Shown: positions 1 to 11,101 of the stretch, one piece after another
How positions within the stretch are numbered: position 1 is the stretch's first letter
Layout: every line of letters starts with the position of its first letter
NCBI GenBank assembly: GCA_914767885.1
Contig: CAJZBQ010000003.1
Coordinates: forward strand, 496,001 to 560,000
From: Blepharisma stoltei
Taxonomy: Eukaryota > Ciliophora > Heterotrichea > Heterotrichida > Blepharismidae
DNA length: 64,000 nucleotides
Reading direction: 5' to 3'
Notes under the pieces: generated by a model
What the model saw: only the letters and a program-made list of their open reading frames with translations
Database searches by the model: none
What the model was told of the DNA's origin: nothing
Position numbers and translations under genes: made by a program

Positions 1-3000
1 TGTTCTCTTTTTCAAGCTTATCATAGATTGTTCTTACTTTTATGTTGCCGTGACTCTTAAATTGAATTAAAAGCTGGTCGATTAGCTCTTCAAGTGATTT
101 CTTCATTGGAGGAAAGTTTATTGATATAGTTTTTATGCTGATTAATGATTTAGTAGCATCATCAATTGAGGTGAAAGAGCCTAAAGCTATCTTTTTATAA
201 TTTTCTGCTTTTTTCCTGATTGTATTTTCTATCTTATCCAATATTTGTGTTAAATCTATCCCTTCAAGATGTATTGAATTTTTAAATGAACTTAAGAGTC
301 TATGTCCAATTCTAAGCTTTGCATAATCAGCGTCTAAGAAATCATCTTTGGCTATACAATCTAATGTGCTTTGCTTGACTAAATCAATTTCTGCTTTAAT
401 TGATTTAATACATTCATCAAAATATTGAGAGAAGTTTGAAATATGATTTTTAATCTCTTCAAACATTATCATTGCATGAAATTTTTCTTTTAATAATTTA
501 AAGCGATCATCAAGTATTTTTTCGTGTTTTATTTCATCATCTTGGACTGTAAAACTCTTTAAATAATTCACAATCCCACCAAATTCATTATTAAGTTCAT
601 CTCTAATTTCTGAGTAATTTTGACAATACGACAAATTCAAATAAAGTTTTATTGGATTGCTATCATAATAAAATTCTTCTCCAATTTCTTCATTATCACA
701 ATTTCCACAATGCAAAGATTTAAATTCTTTTAATGCCTTAAGCAATATGTCATATTCGCTGATTTTGTCAAGATAATATTTAGTAAATTGCGTATTGTTA
801 GGAGGTTTTGATAAGCTATAATTTCTATGTATAGATATAAAGAAATCTGACAAAGTAGAATAAGTATATTGAGTGAGCCTGTCAAGAGAAGATAATCTGT
901 ACCCATTTTCTATGTCAGTAAGTCTAATATTGAATTCTACTATTCTTTGAAAGTCTTTTCAGTTGTTTACAATAACATCTGCTTTCTCATCTTTTAAGTT
1001 TCATATACAGCGACACAAAGCATCAAATTTTTTATTGATTTCATTTCCTAGCTTTTTATCAATAAGATTTTTCCCATCATTTCCTAAAGCTTTAAGTATG
1101 GACTTGTAGTGCTCATATATAGTTGCTTTTTCCAATGCTAATTCTAGATCATTTTGCTTTAAAGCATGGCATGCTTCATCAATTATTGAACTCAAGACAC
1201 TTTTCAGCCTGTTCTTTGAATCATTTATTGATTTTGAACCCCTTCTATTATGCACGTCATCAATAATTATTTGACACAGTTTTTCTAAATCCTTATCTCT
1301 AGTAGCGTTTTCTAGTAGAATGGCTCTTTCTTCCTTATTTAGCTTTAGGCTTTTTATCCATTCTTTAATTTTCAGCTTTACATCTTTTTCAATCTCTTCG
1401 GGCAAATTTTGATGAATACGTTCAATTGATTTAATTTTTTGTTTTTTATCGTAATAATTACTTTTGCTCATTTCTTCTTCAATAATTTCGATTTTTTTAT
1501 TTAAAATTTGTTTGATTTTTTCAATGCAATCGATAAAATGAGGATTTTTTTGAGCTGCTTTTTCAAGTTCTTTAATAACGATGACCCCCCCCTCAATCTT
1601 CATGTCTATTGCAACAAAAATGCAATTTTTTAATATAAAATTTTTTATATAAAAATAATAATTTTCATGTCTCTTGCAACAAATTATATACATTAAAATG
1701 GCGACACGTGCCAACCTCCCCTCTGGTGCAGCAGTCCAGACCTTATGGCTACGGAGAATTGGGACGGACCTCGAGCTGAGAATCATACGCAGGCTCAAGA
1801 AGTGTGCATCCGGTAGGTTTTTGCTGCTTTCCTGTGGTTGGAAATGGAGATGTTCAACAACGTCCTTTGGATCCGAAGACCCATGGGCATTCCTCTACCG
1901 AGAAACTGGGGGTTTTCGGCCTAGGCCACAGGGGAGCAATCCTTTTCCTGTAGCTGTCGAAGCAAGGCACTTTGACACCTGATAGACTCTAAGGATCCTT
2001 GGAATCAAGCTATAGGGCTTTCCCTTGAATAGCCCGATAACGGGATGAAGCCAGTCCGTTATCGGGCTATTCAAGAGAAAGCCCTATACTCCAATTGCTC
2101 GTAGCAGGGCCGCAGAAATCCATAAGCCGCCCACTCAAGACTGAAGCCGCAAAGCAAGGAGGAGACAGAAGGTGCCGGAAGGGCACTCGTAAGAGGGATA
2201 GACTCTCTGGGTTGGAGTCGAAAAACAGCAGAACCTTCCGTACGGGAGCTCTTTGGTGACTGCATCACCAATATGGCTAGCACCTGTCTGTAATAATCCT
2301 AATCCTCTTGCGACAAATTTTCGATGCGCATATTAAATTTTTCCGTACTTTTTAGCTAGATAAGTTTAATAAAATGGCGAGCAATTACAATAGCCGTCTA
2401 AATCTCGATGAGAAGGTCATTGACACGCCTGCAGCAGCGCTATTTAATGGTTTTTGAGAAACTCACTTACTCCCCCCCCCCCCCCCCTCCGTGAGCGAAC
2501 AAAAAAAATTTTGTTCGCTCACGGAGGGGGGTTAATTTTTTTTTTTTAAAAAAATTTTATATAAATTTTATAAAAAATATTTTTTTCGAAATTTAAAAAA
2601 ATCCTAATTTGCAAAAATTGGGAAGCAAATATTAATTTAATTTGCAAAATTTATGTTTTTAAAACGCAATTTGTTTAAAATTAAACAGAATTAGCTCTAG
2701 ATTTCATTATACTAATTATCACTTATATATCAAAATTTTTTTCCATTAAAATTTTTGTTCACTCACGGAGGGTGGGTTTTTGGTCAAAAAATGGCGATTT
2801 TTCTAATGGGTTTTGTTCGCTCACGGAGGGGGGGGGGAGTTAGAGAAAAATGCATTAATTTTTTTTATAAAAAATGTTGTGTTGCAGTACCATGAAGATT
2901 TTTTTTGATGAAGATTGATGGGGGGGTCATCGTTAATATATTTTGGATTGATACAATCTTTGTAGGATTCTATAGGGATGCTTTCAAAATTTTCTGGAAA

Positions 3001-5489
3001 TGATTGTGGAAGATTTTCAATCCTTATTTTTAAATCCGAAATCTCAAACTCTAATAAGCTAGTAATTTCCGAAAAACTTAAAATGCAGGATATTTTTTCA
3101 AGATTTCCAATAAATGTTTCTGCATCATAGTAGCTATATTTATTAATTGCCTGCTCAATTCTTATAATTCAATTTTTTATTCTATCCGCAAGGAAGCTAT
3201 AAAACTGAGTTTCTGACTCAAAGATTAAGGTTAAAGGGCTTAAAGTCTTCCAGATTTGATTGCGACCGCCGTAACCTTCTTGCCAGAGGAATTCAGTTGC
3301 CTAAACCATACTCTACTCCCGAGACTGGCGTTGCACCACCATCCCTGGGCCTCGGCAGGTTAGAAGAATCCTCTGGTTTCACGTCTTGTGGGTGCTATTG
3401 AGGCAAAGGTCAGCCCGATGCCTCCTATCGGTCACCTTGATAAGAGTGACATCTAGGAAAAAGAAGCATGACCCTCTGGAACCGGTTGCCAAAAAACCAT
3501 CGGATAACTAAAATCTGGATTTGAATATGTCACAAGCTGCTATCCGCCCCCATATGGCAGCTCAAAGGTATGTTAAGGGATAGAATTAAAGCGTCCCAAC
3601 TTTGATTTAGGCTATAAAACCATTTCTGCCCCTCCGTAAGAACATATTTCGTCACCAACACGATATTAAATTATTATTGACTCAAAGAGGATTAATTTAG
3701 TCTCTTCATCAATATAGCTAAAAATTTTTTCTTTGGCATTTTTAATATTTTTTTGATTTTCCACAACATTGTTAATATTTTCATCATTAGTTTTGATGCT
3801 AGCCTCTTCCAAGCAATGTTGACTGTTTAGCATAAGGTTTGAAATAACCGATTGTATTTTATTTGAAATCATTCTGAAATTGCCACGCTTGTTGAGTTTA
3901 TCCAAGCTATTTATTAGTCTTTCTGCTTCAGAAAAATCTAAATTATGAATAAAATTAATGATATTTTTTTCAGTTTCACCAATTTGCTTGAAAAATTCAT
4001 CTTGAATATTTGAAAATCGTTTAGAAAACGTGGTCTTATTAGCTATGATTTGATCTAATAAAGATAAGGATTCAAATATAAGCAAGGATAAGTAGTATTG
4101 ATTTATTTGATTCTCATGCTTATAGTGTTCAGACGTGTTAAAAAGCTCTTGCTCAATACGAATTATTTTAGTATTATATTCTTCAAGTGTATTTTCACAT
4201 TTCAAATAATCTACAATAGACTGAGATTTATTTCTTATATCTATTCCTTTTTCATATGCCAAATATAATCCCTGAGAAGCTTCTTTGCATTGGGCTTCTG
4301 ACAACGGTTCTTTATTGATGAACCTCTGTATTATATTGAAAGAGTTATCAAAGCTTTGATTGATTTGCTGTCAGCTCTTCTGAAGAAACTCAGTAAATTC
4401 AGTTCATAAACATTCAGAGTTTATATAAGAAATTTCTTTGCAGATTTTTAAATAATTAAATGCATGATTTGCCTTCGTTCAATTAAGTGTATTTTCCTTA
4501 GTCTGAGTGCTTTTGATTTGTTTTTCTTCTTCGTTTGCAGATGTTTTAATTTCATCAATATCTTCATGATAATTTTCTTCAAATGAGTCAGTTTTCAAGT
4601 TATTTTGATCCTCATTAAATGATTTTGAGTCTTCCTTTTCATGAAGAAATTCACTAGTAATTTCATGTAAAACTTGATTAATACTACTTTCAAATTTATT
4701 ACAGTAGCTTTCTCCAATCTTTTCTAATGATGGTATGAACTCTTTTAAAGTTTCAATTGATTTCATTTGATTCACTAAATCAAAGGCTTTTTTAATTGAA
4801 CTGGAGTGTTCGATGCTTAAGTCAATATATTTAAATTTCGAATCAATTTCATCCACGAAATTCATAATTTCTTGGTTAATTTTGCCTAATTCTGATTCGA
4901 AAACACCAGGGCAGTATTTTTCAAATCATTCCCCTTCTTTTAATCCTGCTAGAGAGATAGATAGTAATTTAAAATCTATTCTTTCAGAGTTTGCGAAACT
5001 ATTAAGAATCTCTTTAATATTATTCTTAAACCTCATCATTTTTCGTTCTATTTCAAATTTAAGACCTTTATGTGCAGCACTCACTTTTACCTCAATTTCA
5101 TTAATTTTTGTTAGTAATTCCATTTCTTCAAAAATTGCTTTAGCAGCTGATAAGCCACAGGTATCATTATCTTTTATGATATCAAATATTTTTGCACTTA
5201 GTTTATTATAATGATCAGAATATTGCTCTACTGCATTTGCGATAGAGGACTCTAAGTTTTCAATGTCAATAATCTCTTTGAACATATCTATTTCTTTAAT
5301 ATTGCTCAAAATTTCGAAATGATTAATTATAGTATCAATATCATTTTCTTCAGTTTTATCCTTAGCGTATAATGGCGCTAAATTCCCAACTACAGCCAAT
5401 ATAGAAGATTTTATTATTTCTAGCTCTTCCCTTAAACTGGAACAAATTACAGTCAAAAATCTTATTTTTTTTGGAAAATCAATCCACAT
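1..5489 (-). CDS. Large coiled-coil protein, 3' end outside window (interrupted by two insertions)
   Basis: Reading on the minus strand starts at the ATG ending at 5489, with an in-frame TAA shortly upstream, and stays open to base 1 if TGA is Trp. Coding pieces are 5489-3695, 3227-2936 and 1577-1, more than 1220 codons. Two germline insertions (3228-3694 and 1578-2935) split it; joining at their flanking TA bases restores one frame at both places. The protein is Glu/Lys/Ile/Asn rich, mostly predicted helix, without a signal peptide, membrane span or nucleotide-binding motif that I can see. It lies 185 bp downstream of the GTPase gene on the same strand and resembles that protein's helical tail in composition, so a related or co-functioning product is possible. 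I do not recognise a family and infer no function. Confidence 0.75.
1686..2304 (+). mobile_element. GC-rich retroposon-like element (copy A), nested
   Basis: A GC-rich block in AT-rich DNA is flanked by a near-perfect 15-bp direct repeat (CTCTTGCAACAAATT at 1671-1685; one mismatch at 2305-2319), read as a target-site duplication. It starts ATATACATTAAAATGGCG and ends in a TAATCCTAATC-like tail. The copy at 27436-28048 has the same kind of start and tail in the opposite orientation. Variable duplication length plus a short tandem tail suggests retroposition. Open frames inside are short and have no recognisable product. Confidence 0.6.
2011..2088. repeat. Long perfect-stem inverted repeat (hairpin)
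   Basis: Arms 2011-2043 and 2056-2088 are about 33 nt long with one mismatch and a 12-nt loop. The arm includes GAATAGCCCGATAACGG. It lies inside retroposon-like copy A. A related, more decayed inverted repeat occurs at 60209-60317. Confidence 0.75.
2470..2842. mobile_element. Family-1 MITE (motif CCTCCGTGAGCGAACAAAA), nested
   Basis: Flanked by TTA on both sides (2467-2469 and 2840-2842). The outer ends are CTCCCCCC/GGGGGGAG. The 19-bp motif occurs four times: an inverted pair at the left end and two same-orientation copies at the right end. The AT-rich core is shared with the other family-1 copies. There is no coding capacity. It is inserted inside the larger IES 1578-2935. Confidence 0.85.
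3228..3694 (-). mobile_element. GC-rich retroposon-like insertion (copy C)
   Basis: A GC-rich segment interrupts the coiled-coil gene. On the minus strand the duplicated flank reads TTAATC..TTTGAGTCA at both ends, with a 3-nt difference. Joining TTA to TTA on the minus strand restores ...Thr-Lys-Leu-Ile-Phe-Glu-Ser-Glu-Thr in frame. No inverted repeats and no recognisable protein are seen. Being GC-rich with a direct flank duplication, it resembles the insertions at 1686, 12844, 17704 and 27436, but its first bases do not clearly match theirs. Confidence 0.55.
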
Positions 5490-5674
5490 TAAGTTGAAGC
5501 AATTTTTTTAATATGGAAATTTATAGGTGAAAGCTAATTTTATAAAAAAAATGAAATGAATAATTCATTAATTTTTTTTGAATTAATTCAATATAAAAAT
5601 AAATTTGCATTCAAAAATATAGAGTTCAATTTACATTTTTTAATTTATAGAAAAATATAATATAGTTATTTAAT

Positions 5675-8584
5675 TTAAGGAGAGGGTAAGAGTTCTTTAT
5701 ATTTTATGTCTAAATCACTCAAATTCAAGTATTCCCCAATATTTTTTAAGTATGTTTTAACTTGTCTGATGTTACTAGAACATAAATTAAAATCCTTAAT
5801 TTCAAAACTCTTTTCTGCTTCCTTTATCATGTTAATAATAAAATTTTCATATATCAGCTTTAATTCAGAATTTTTCCCATTAAACTCTTCGAAAAATTCA
5901 GCAATAAGACTCAAATTTTTTAGTTTAGCTTTAGCAACTTCAATATCAAAATTTTCAATATTATTTTTTTCATTTCATTTGAGCTGCTGCTCAATATTAT
6001 TCAAGAATTCTTCCGGAGAAGGTGTTTCTCCTTTTAGATGGCTTTCTCTAATTTTTTCTGATTCTTTAATTTCATTGAAGCTGCACTTATATGCTTCTAC
6101 TATATCTTTGAGTAAAACATTCTTCTCATGAACTGAACTATTGAATAGCTTAGTAGCAGAATGAAATATTTCATTGGTTCCTTCAATTACTGAGTCGACG
6201 CATTGTTTGTATTTTTCTTCATATTCTTTAAATAAAAAAGATAATGTTTTTAAATCTTCTAGCCTGTCTTTTATTATAGAGTAGTCCCTTTTTCGTAGGG
6301 CAGTTTCAATCTCTCCTTTATGAATATCAATTTGACTTTGTATTTTTTCTCTTGATTCTGATGTCAAAAAACAATTGAAAATATGATCAGGATTATCAAT
6401 AGGAATTATATCAAGTATTTTGTGAAGAATATGTTCAGGGTTATCAGTTAATGGGTAAATCACGTTAATTTCTTTTCTTGTTTTTTCCTCAATATCTTCT
6501 ATTAACTCTCTTGAGAGCGAATCATGACTATCATCAGTGAGTAAATTATTAATCCTTCCGTGGATATTTTCTATTTCATCTTTATCATATTTAGTAAAAG
6601 CATAGCCAAATGATTGCGAGTATTTTTTTAATCCAGGACAGAATTTAGAAAGAGAATTGGCTAACTTTTTAAACCCTTGAAATCTATCACCATCAGCTTT
6701 ACCGCTTAGTAAAATTAGTGGCCTTACGCTTTTACATTTTTGTATTGCATTAGCAATTCCTATAGTATTTGCTATATCTACTTCAGCACCTGCAGTGTCC
6801 ATTAGTCCTGGTGTATCGCAAACAAAAATTTCTGATTCTGTTGGGATTTTTACTGCAGTTATGTGCTTGGTTTCAGATTTATAAAGGTTAGAAACATTAA
6901 CCTTCTTGAGTGCCTCATCATTTATTAAAAAAGGGATAATATGTTCGATACCATTTTCTTTTACTTTCGTGAGCATGGATCCAGCTAGGAAATGGACTGT
7001 GGTAGATTTTCCACATCCTGTTGACCCAATCAATAAAATTATATCCTTATTTTCTAGATTTTCAGTCATCATTTTTGATTTTTCTATGAGTCTAAATAGC
7101 TCTTTAAAATTTATAGGGCTTACATTTCTAATATTTTTTCTAATGGCTCCGATTGCAGACTCCCAAGTTTGTTTTTCTGAGTACTCTTTTAAAGTATTAG
7201 CAAGTTTACAATCTATTTTTTCATCAGGTCTTTTCGCTAATTCATTAAGAATTTCAAACTCTTGGTCTAAATCTATTTGGTTTATCTTTTCCAAGAGCAA
7301 TTGTGGTAATTCAAAATTAAAAGACTTTGAGGAAAAATAGCATAAAATTTTTGATAAATGCTTTTCTAGACTCTCTGCCATTGATGCAGCGTCTTCATAA
7401 AGATCATCTAGGAAATTTATTTTGCTTTGGATATAATTTATTTCTCTTTCTTTTAGAGTCTTAACCACTAATCTATCGCGAAGTGAGCAAAGATATTCAA
7501 GCTCTTCTAAAGTCTCTTCTGCTTTATCTACTAATATTTTCTTTTTTAGTTTCTTATACATTTTAATATCTTTATTTGTATCTTTTATCTTTTTAAGCAA
7601 ACCTTCATGATTTTTAATATTGTATTTTGCAAGCCTAAGTTTAAATTCTTCTTCAATATTTATTTCTATGTTTGCGCTATCTAAATCAATTTTTGGTTTA
7701 TCAATTGTTTCATAATTTATAGAGACTTTTTCAAAGTAAGTAAGCAATTTGTTCAACTCTATCAATATTTTTTCTTCCTCTCTTGCTTCTTCATGATTTC
7801 CTTTTTCCATCCAAAAATTAAAATTTTCTTCAGAATCTTGGATTTTTGCATATAATTGCTCTTTATCGTTAATCTCGTGCTTTGCGAAACCCTCTTGTAT
7901 TTTTTGTTGTAAATCATGTAAATCTTCATCCCTGGGATCTTGAGCAAAGCTAATTTTGCCTTCAGTTAGCTGATCTAGTTGCGATTGCTCTTCTAAGTTC
8001 ATTGAGCTAATTGCTTCATTTTTCTTTTCTTCAAGAAGGGGCTCTTTGGTTTCATCAATAGCTTGAGAAATAAATTGAGATTCATTATCATCAGGCTTAG
8101 CTGTATCATTATTTATTGGCTTTTCATCAAAGTATATATTTTTCTTTATCTCTAAATTCAGGTCAGTTTTAGACCCTTCTATCATTTCTAACTCATTATC
8201 TGTAATGTTCCATGATTCTTCATTTATCTCTTGGAGAATAATCTCAATGCTAACATCTATAATTTCTTCGCCGTTTTCTTTGATTGAGATAACCTGCCTG
8301 TCCGGGAAGTTTTGATTGAGACGGATATTGGCGGATCCGAGCTCAATTAAATCTGATGAAAGAGCCTTTAATATTAAGAAGTCTTGATCATATTTTTCGA
8401 CTTCTGAATAAATTCGCCATGATTTATTTAGAATCTCATTATCTGATTGGTGAACAAATTTTCCTGTCACTTCGTTAAAGAGTTGAAATTTGAGTTCAAG
8501 ACTGGAGCTGATCTTAAGAGTATTCTTTATCTCAACATCAATAACGTTGAATATTAACACTTCAGGTTTCAATTTTTCCACCAT
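5675..8584 (-). CDS. P-loop GTPase with long coiled-coil regions (AIG1/dynamin-like G domain)
   Basis: 969 codons read from ATG at 8584 to TAA at 5675, with one TGA read as Trp. The N-terminal ~110 residues look like a C2-type beta domain. A long acidic helical stretch follows (about residues 130-450), then a G domain: G1 GSTGCGKST near residue 520, G3 DTPGLMD near 588 and a TKYD motif near 665. The C-terminal ~230 residues are helical. The GxTGxGKST-DTPG arrangement is that of AIG1/IRG-like GTPases, which act at membranes, but I cannot place it in a named subfamily. No membrane segment is evident. The next gene on the same strand is a coiled-coil protein of similar composition. Confidence 0.8.
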
Positions 8585-9391
8585 TTATATTATTATAAGC
8601 TATTCAAATATTGGGGGCTTAAGTGAACATAAAAGATGAAAATATGGCGAAATTTTAGTGCCAGTCATAACTTTAGACAAAACTTAGTGAAAATAAACTA
8701 GGAGAAAGAAAAATTGAGCCGCTTTTTTGCTTAAAATTGATTTATCTTAATAAATGAGTATTAAATAAATTATAAAAAAAAATAAATTGATTTTAGGCAA
8801 GCACATAGGCTTTATATTAATTCTCAAATTATCTTTCTATTTCTTTGATAGTAGAGAGATATAATCAAGCTCTCATGGGTGAGCAAAAATAGCCCATTTT
8901 TATAGGTAAATAGGAAATTTTCTAGCCACAGTCTTATTACATAATTGAGATTTAGAAAATGCAATAAAAAATTAAAAACATAGAGCTTTAACATCTATTT
9001 TTAAGAAGTAATTGAAGCAATTTAGGCTTTATTTGAAAGGTTTAAGAATTAATAAATAATAATAATGAATCATGATTTTAGATAAAAAATTATATTCATT
9101 CATATAAAAATCGCATTTATTATAGAATTTCTAAGGACTCAAGAAAATTTACTAATAATTCTCTATTAATATCTCGCTTAAATCAATTAAAAATATGTAA
9201 AAAATGATAATTCAACATTGATGTTTTAAAAATCAACATATTTTTTCAATTTTAATCTCTTATATTATTAAGCCAATTTTTGTGTCTTGCAATTTTATAC
9301 TTTCCTGAGTTATACAAGCTAATATTTTTACGATTTTAGGAGATGCAATAAGCAGTCTCTATAGATTTTATATTGAAATAAAGTTTGATAA
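8585..9391. other. AT-rich divergent intergenic region
   Basis: About 800 bp between the divergent GTPase and dynactin-p50-like genes. It presumably holds both promoters. I see no gene, inverted-repeat element or GC-rich block in it. Confidence 0.6.
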
Positions 9392-10699
9392 ATGGAAGGG
9401 AAAGCTCAAGTATTAGAAACCCCTGACTACCAAAAAACAATTGAAGAAATAAATGAAGAAATAGAGCCAAAAGTCTTCTCACAAAGTTTAGGAATTGAAT
9501 CAAAAACTCGAGATAAGTCTTTGACAGAAATTTTCGATTATTTTAATTCCTTATTCCCCTCCTCGGAGATATAACAAAAAAATTTTATTTGCTCACGGAG
9601 GGGGGTTTATTTTTAAAAAAATTTAATTTGTTAAAATTGAGAAGCAAAAATTAATTTAATTTGCGAAATTTATATTTTAAAATGCAAGCTGTTTAAAATT
9701 AATCAGAATTAGCTAGAGATTTCCTTATAATAATTATCACTTATATATCAATTTTTTTTCATAAAACATTTTTGTTCGCTAACGGAGGGTGGGCTTTAGA
9801 GCAAAAAATAGGGCTTTCTAATTGTTTTTTTCGCTCACGGAGCGGGGGAGTTAGTGAGAAAACAAACTAAATATAATTATGTTAAAGAACAAAAAGAAAT
9901 AGTTGATAGATCCGACAAAGTAGTCATGCTAGAGCAAGAATTAGAATCAATAAAAGAAGAACTTGGAAGACAAGGAACAGATTTAAATGAGAACTCTGAA
10001 CTTTATAGCGAGATATCAGAGCTAGGACTTTTACTAGAAGAAGTCAAAGGAAAAATAGAAATAGCCTCACACATTCAAATTAAAAATTCTAAAATCAATT
10101 TTAATTCTGCAAGAGAACAATTGGAAGCAACTGGAAATGAAAATTTATCAGGAGGATTTTCATTTGAAATCCAATTAAATGACTCTGAAGAAAAAAGCCG
10201 AATTGCAAGACTTGATAATAAAGTGAGAGAGCTCGAATTTATAATCGGAAACTGGAAACAATCTAAGCCAGCTAATGAAAGTCTAGCTGATTTTATAGCA
10301 AAAACTAGATTTATAAACTCCGATTTACTAGAAAAACTCACAGATCAAGCTAGGCATTTAGGAACTGACCTTGATATTATGCTTTCAGGACGAACCTCAA
10401 TTCAAGCATCTCCAGACTCAGTCGAAGCCATCAAAAATTTGCATCGAGACACTTTTTCCCATTTAACCGAAATTTACAATCTCCCTCAGCTGATTGATAA
10501 AATAAAATATTCAGCACCTATTTACGCAACACATTTAGAGTTAGATTCACAGCTGCTAGACTTAGAAACAAATGCAGACTCTTTGCTCTCTGAAATAAAT
10601 CAATCAAAATCTGTTATTGACGACTTATCAGAAGGGATTGAACACAACAGAAACTCAATTTCTAGCAACATCGCAATTTTAAACCAAAAAATCAAATAA
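9392..10699 (+). CDS. DCTN2: Dynactin subunit 2 (p50/dynamitin)-like protein
   Basis: Two coding pieces, 9392-9553 and 9854-10699, join in frame once the MITE at 9554-9853 is removed at its TTA flanks, giving 335 residues. The N-terminus has a VLETPDY-like stretch comparable to the DVYETSDL region of dynamitin. The rest is three coiled-coil segments, and the end (about residues 240-335) follows the dynamitin pattern of a conserved helix, an 'LPQLIDKI' turn and a long final helix. Dynamitin is the shoulder subunit of dynactin, which links cargo to dynein. The match rests on pattern and length (usual length about 350-400) rather than a diagnostic motif, so another coiled-coil protein is possible. 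It converges on the SPAG1-like gene. Confidence 0.65.
9554..9853. mobile_element. Family-1 MITE/IES, 300 bp, in DCTN2-like gene
   Basis: TTA at both ends (9551-9553, 9851-9853). The left outer end is degenerate (TTCCCCTCCTCGG), while the inner copy and the right end carry recognisable GCTCACGGAG motifs. Removal joins Asn-Ser-Leu to Val-Arg-Lys without a frame change (300 nt). Confidence 0.85.
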
Positions 10700-10710
10700 A
10701 TATTTGCTTA

Positions 10711-11101
10711 CTCCCCCCCCCCCCTCCGTGAGCGAACAAAACCATTAGAAAAATCGCCATTTTTTTGACAAAAAACCCACCCTCCGTGAGTGAACAAAAA
10801 TTTTTTTTAATAGAAAAAAATTTTAATGAAAAAAAATTTTGATATATAAGTGATAATTAGTATAATGAAATCTAGAGCTAATTCTGTTTAATTTTAAACA
10901 AATTGCGTTTTAAAACATAAATTTTGCAAATTAAATTAATATTTGCTTCCCAATTTTTGCAAATTAGGATTTTTTTAAATTTCGAAAAAAAATATTTTTT
11001 ATAAAAATTTATATATAAATTTTTTTTAAAAAAAAAAAATTAACCCCCCTCCGTGAGTGAACAAAAATTTTTTTGTTCGCTCACGGAGGGGGGGGGAGTT
11101 A
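10711..11101. mobile_element. Family-1 MITE, 391 bp, at a stop codon
   Basis: Near-intact copy with TTA flanks (10708-10710; 11099-11101) and four copies of the end motif, in the orientation opposite to the 2470 copy. The right TTA is, on the minus strand, the TAA stop codon of the SPAG1-like gene. Excision leaves the stop unchanged. Confidence 0.85.

Larger units (their letters stand above)
1578..2935. mobile_element. Nested TA-bounded IES/DNA element, 1358 bp
   Basis: The ends are inverted repeats of about 25 bp beginning ACGATGACCCCCC, each flanked by TA (1576-1577 and 2934-2935). On the minus strand, TA-to-TA removal joins ...Pro-Lys-Tyr-Ile to Ile-Lys-Glu-Leu in frame within the coiled-coil gene. 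It contains two further insertions: a GC-rich retroposon-like element (1686-2304) and a family-1 MITE (2470-2842). No transposase gene is visible in the remainder. Confidence 0.8.

Noticed and set aside
1674-1982. 102-codon plus-strand open frame and similar frames at 27417-27800 and 27833-28048
   Set aside because: They fall inside GC-rich insertions with target duplications. Overlapping frames on both strands are open only because GC-rich DNA has few stops, and no protein family is recognisable.
5706-6131. Plus-strand frames opposite the GTPase and other minus-strand genes
   Set aside because: They are mirror frames of strongly supported genes, with Ser/Phe/Leu-rich composition typical of antisense readings.
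9554-10770. Repeated GAGCGAAC/GTTCGCTC motifs as a CRISPR-like array or regulatory sites
   Set aside because: The motifs sit at defined places within individual elements in inverted order and are not regularly spaced with spacers.
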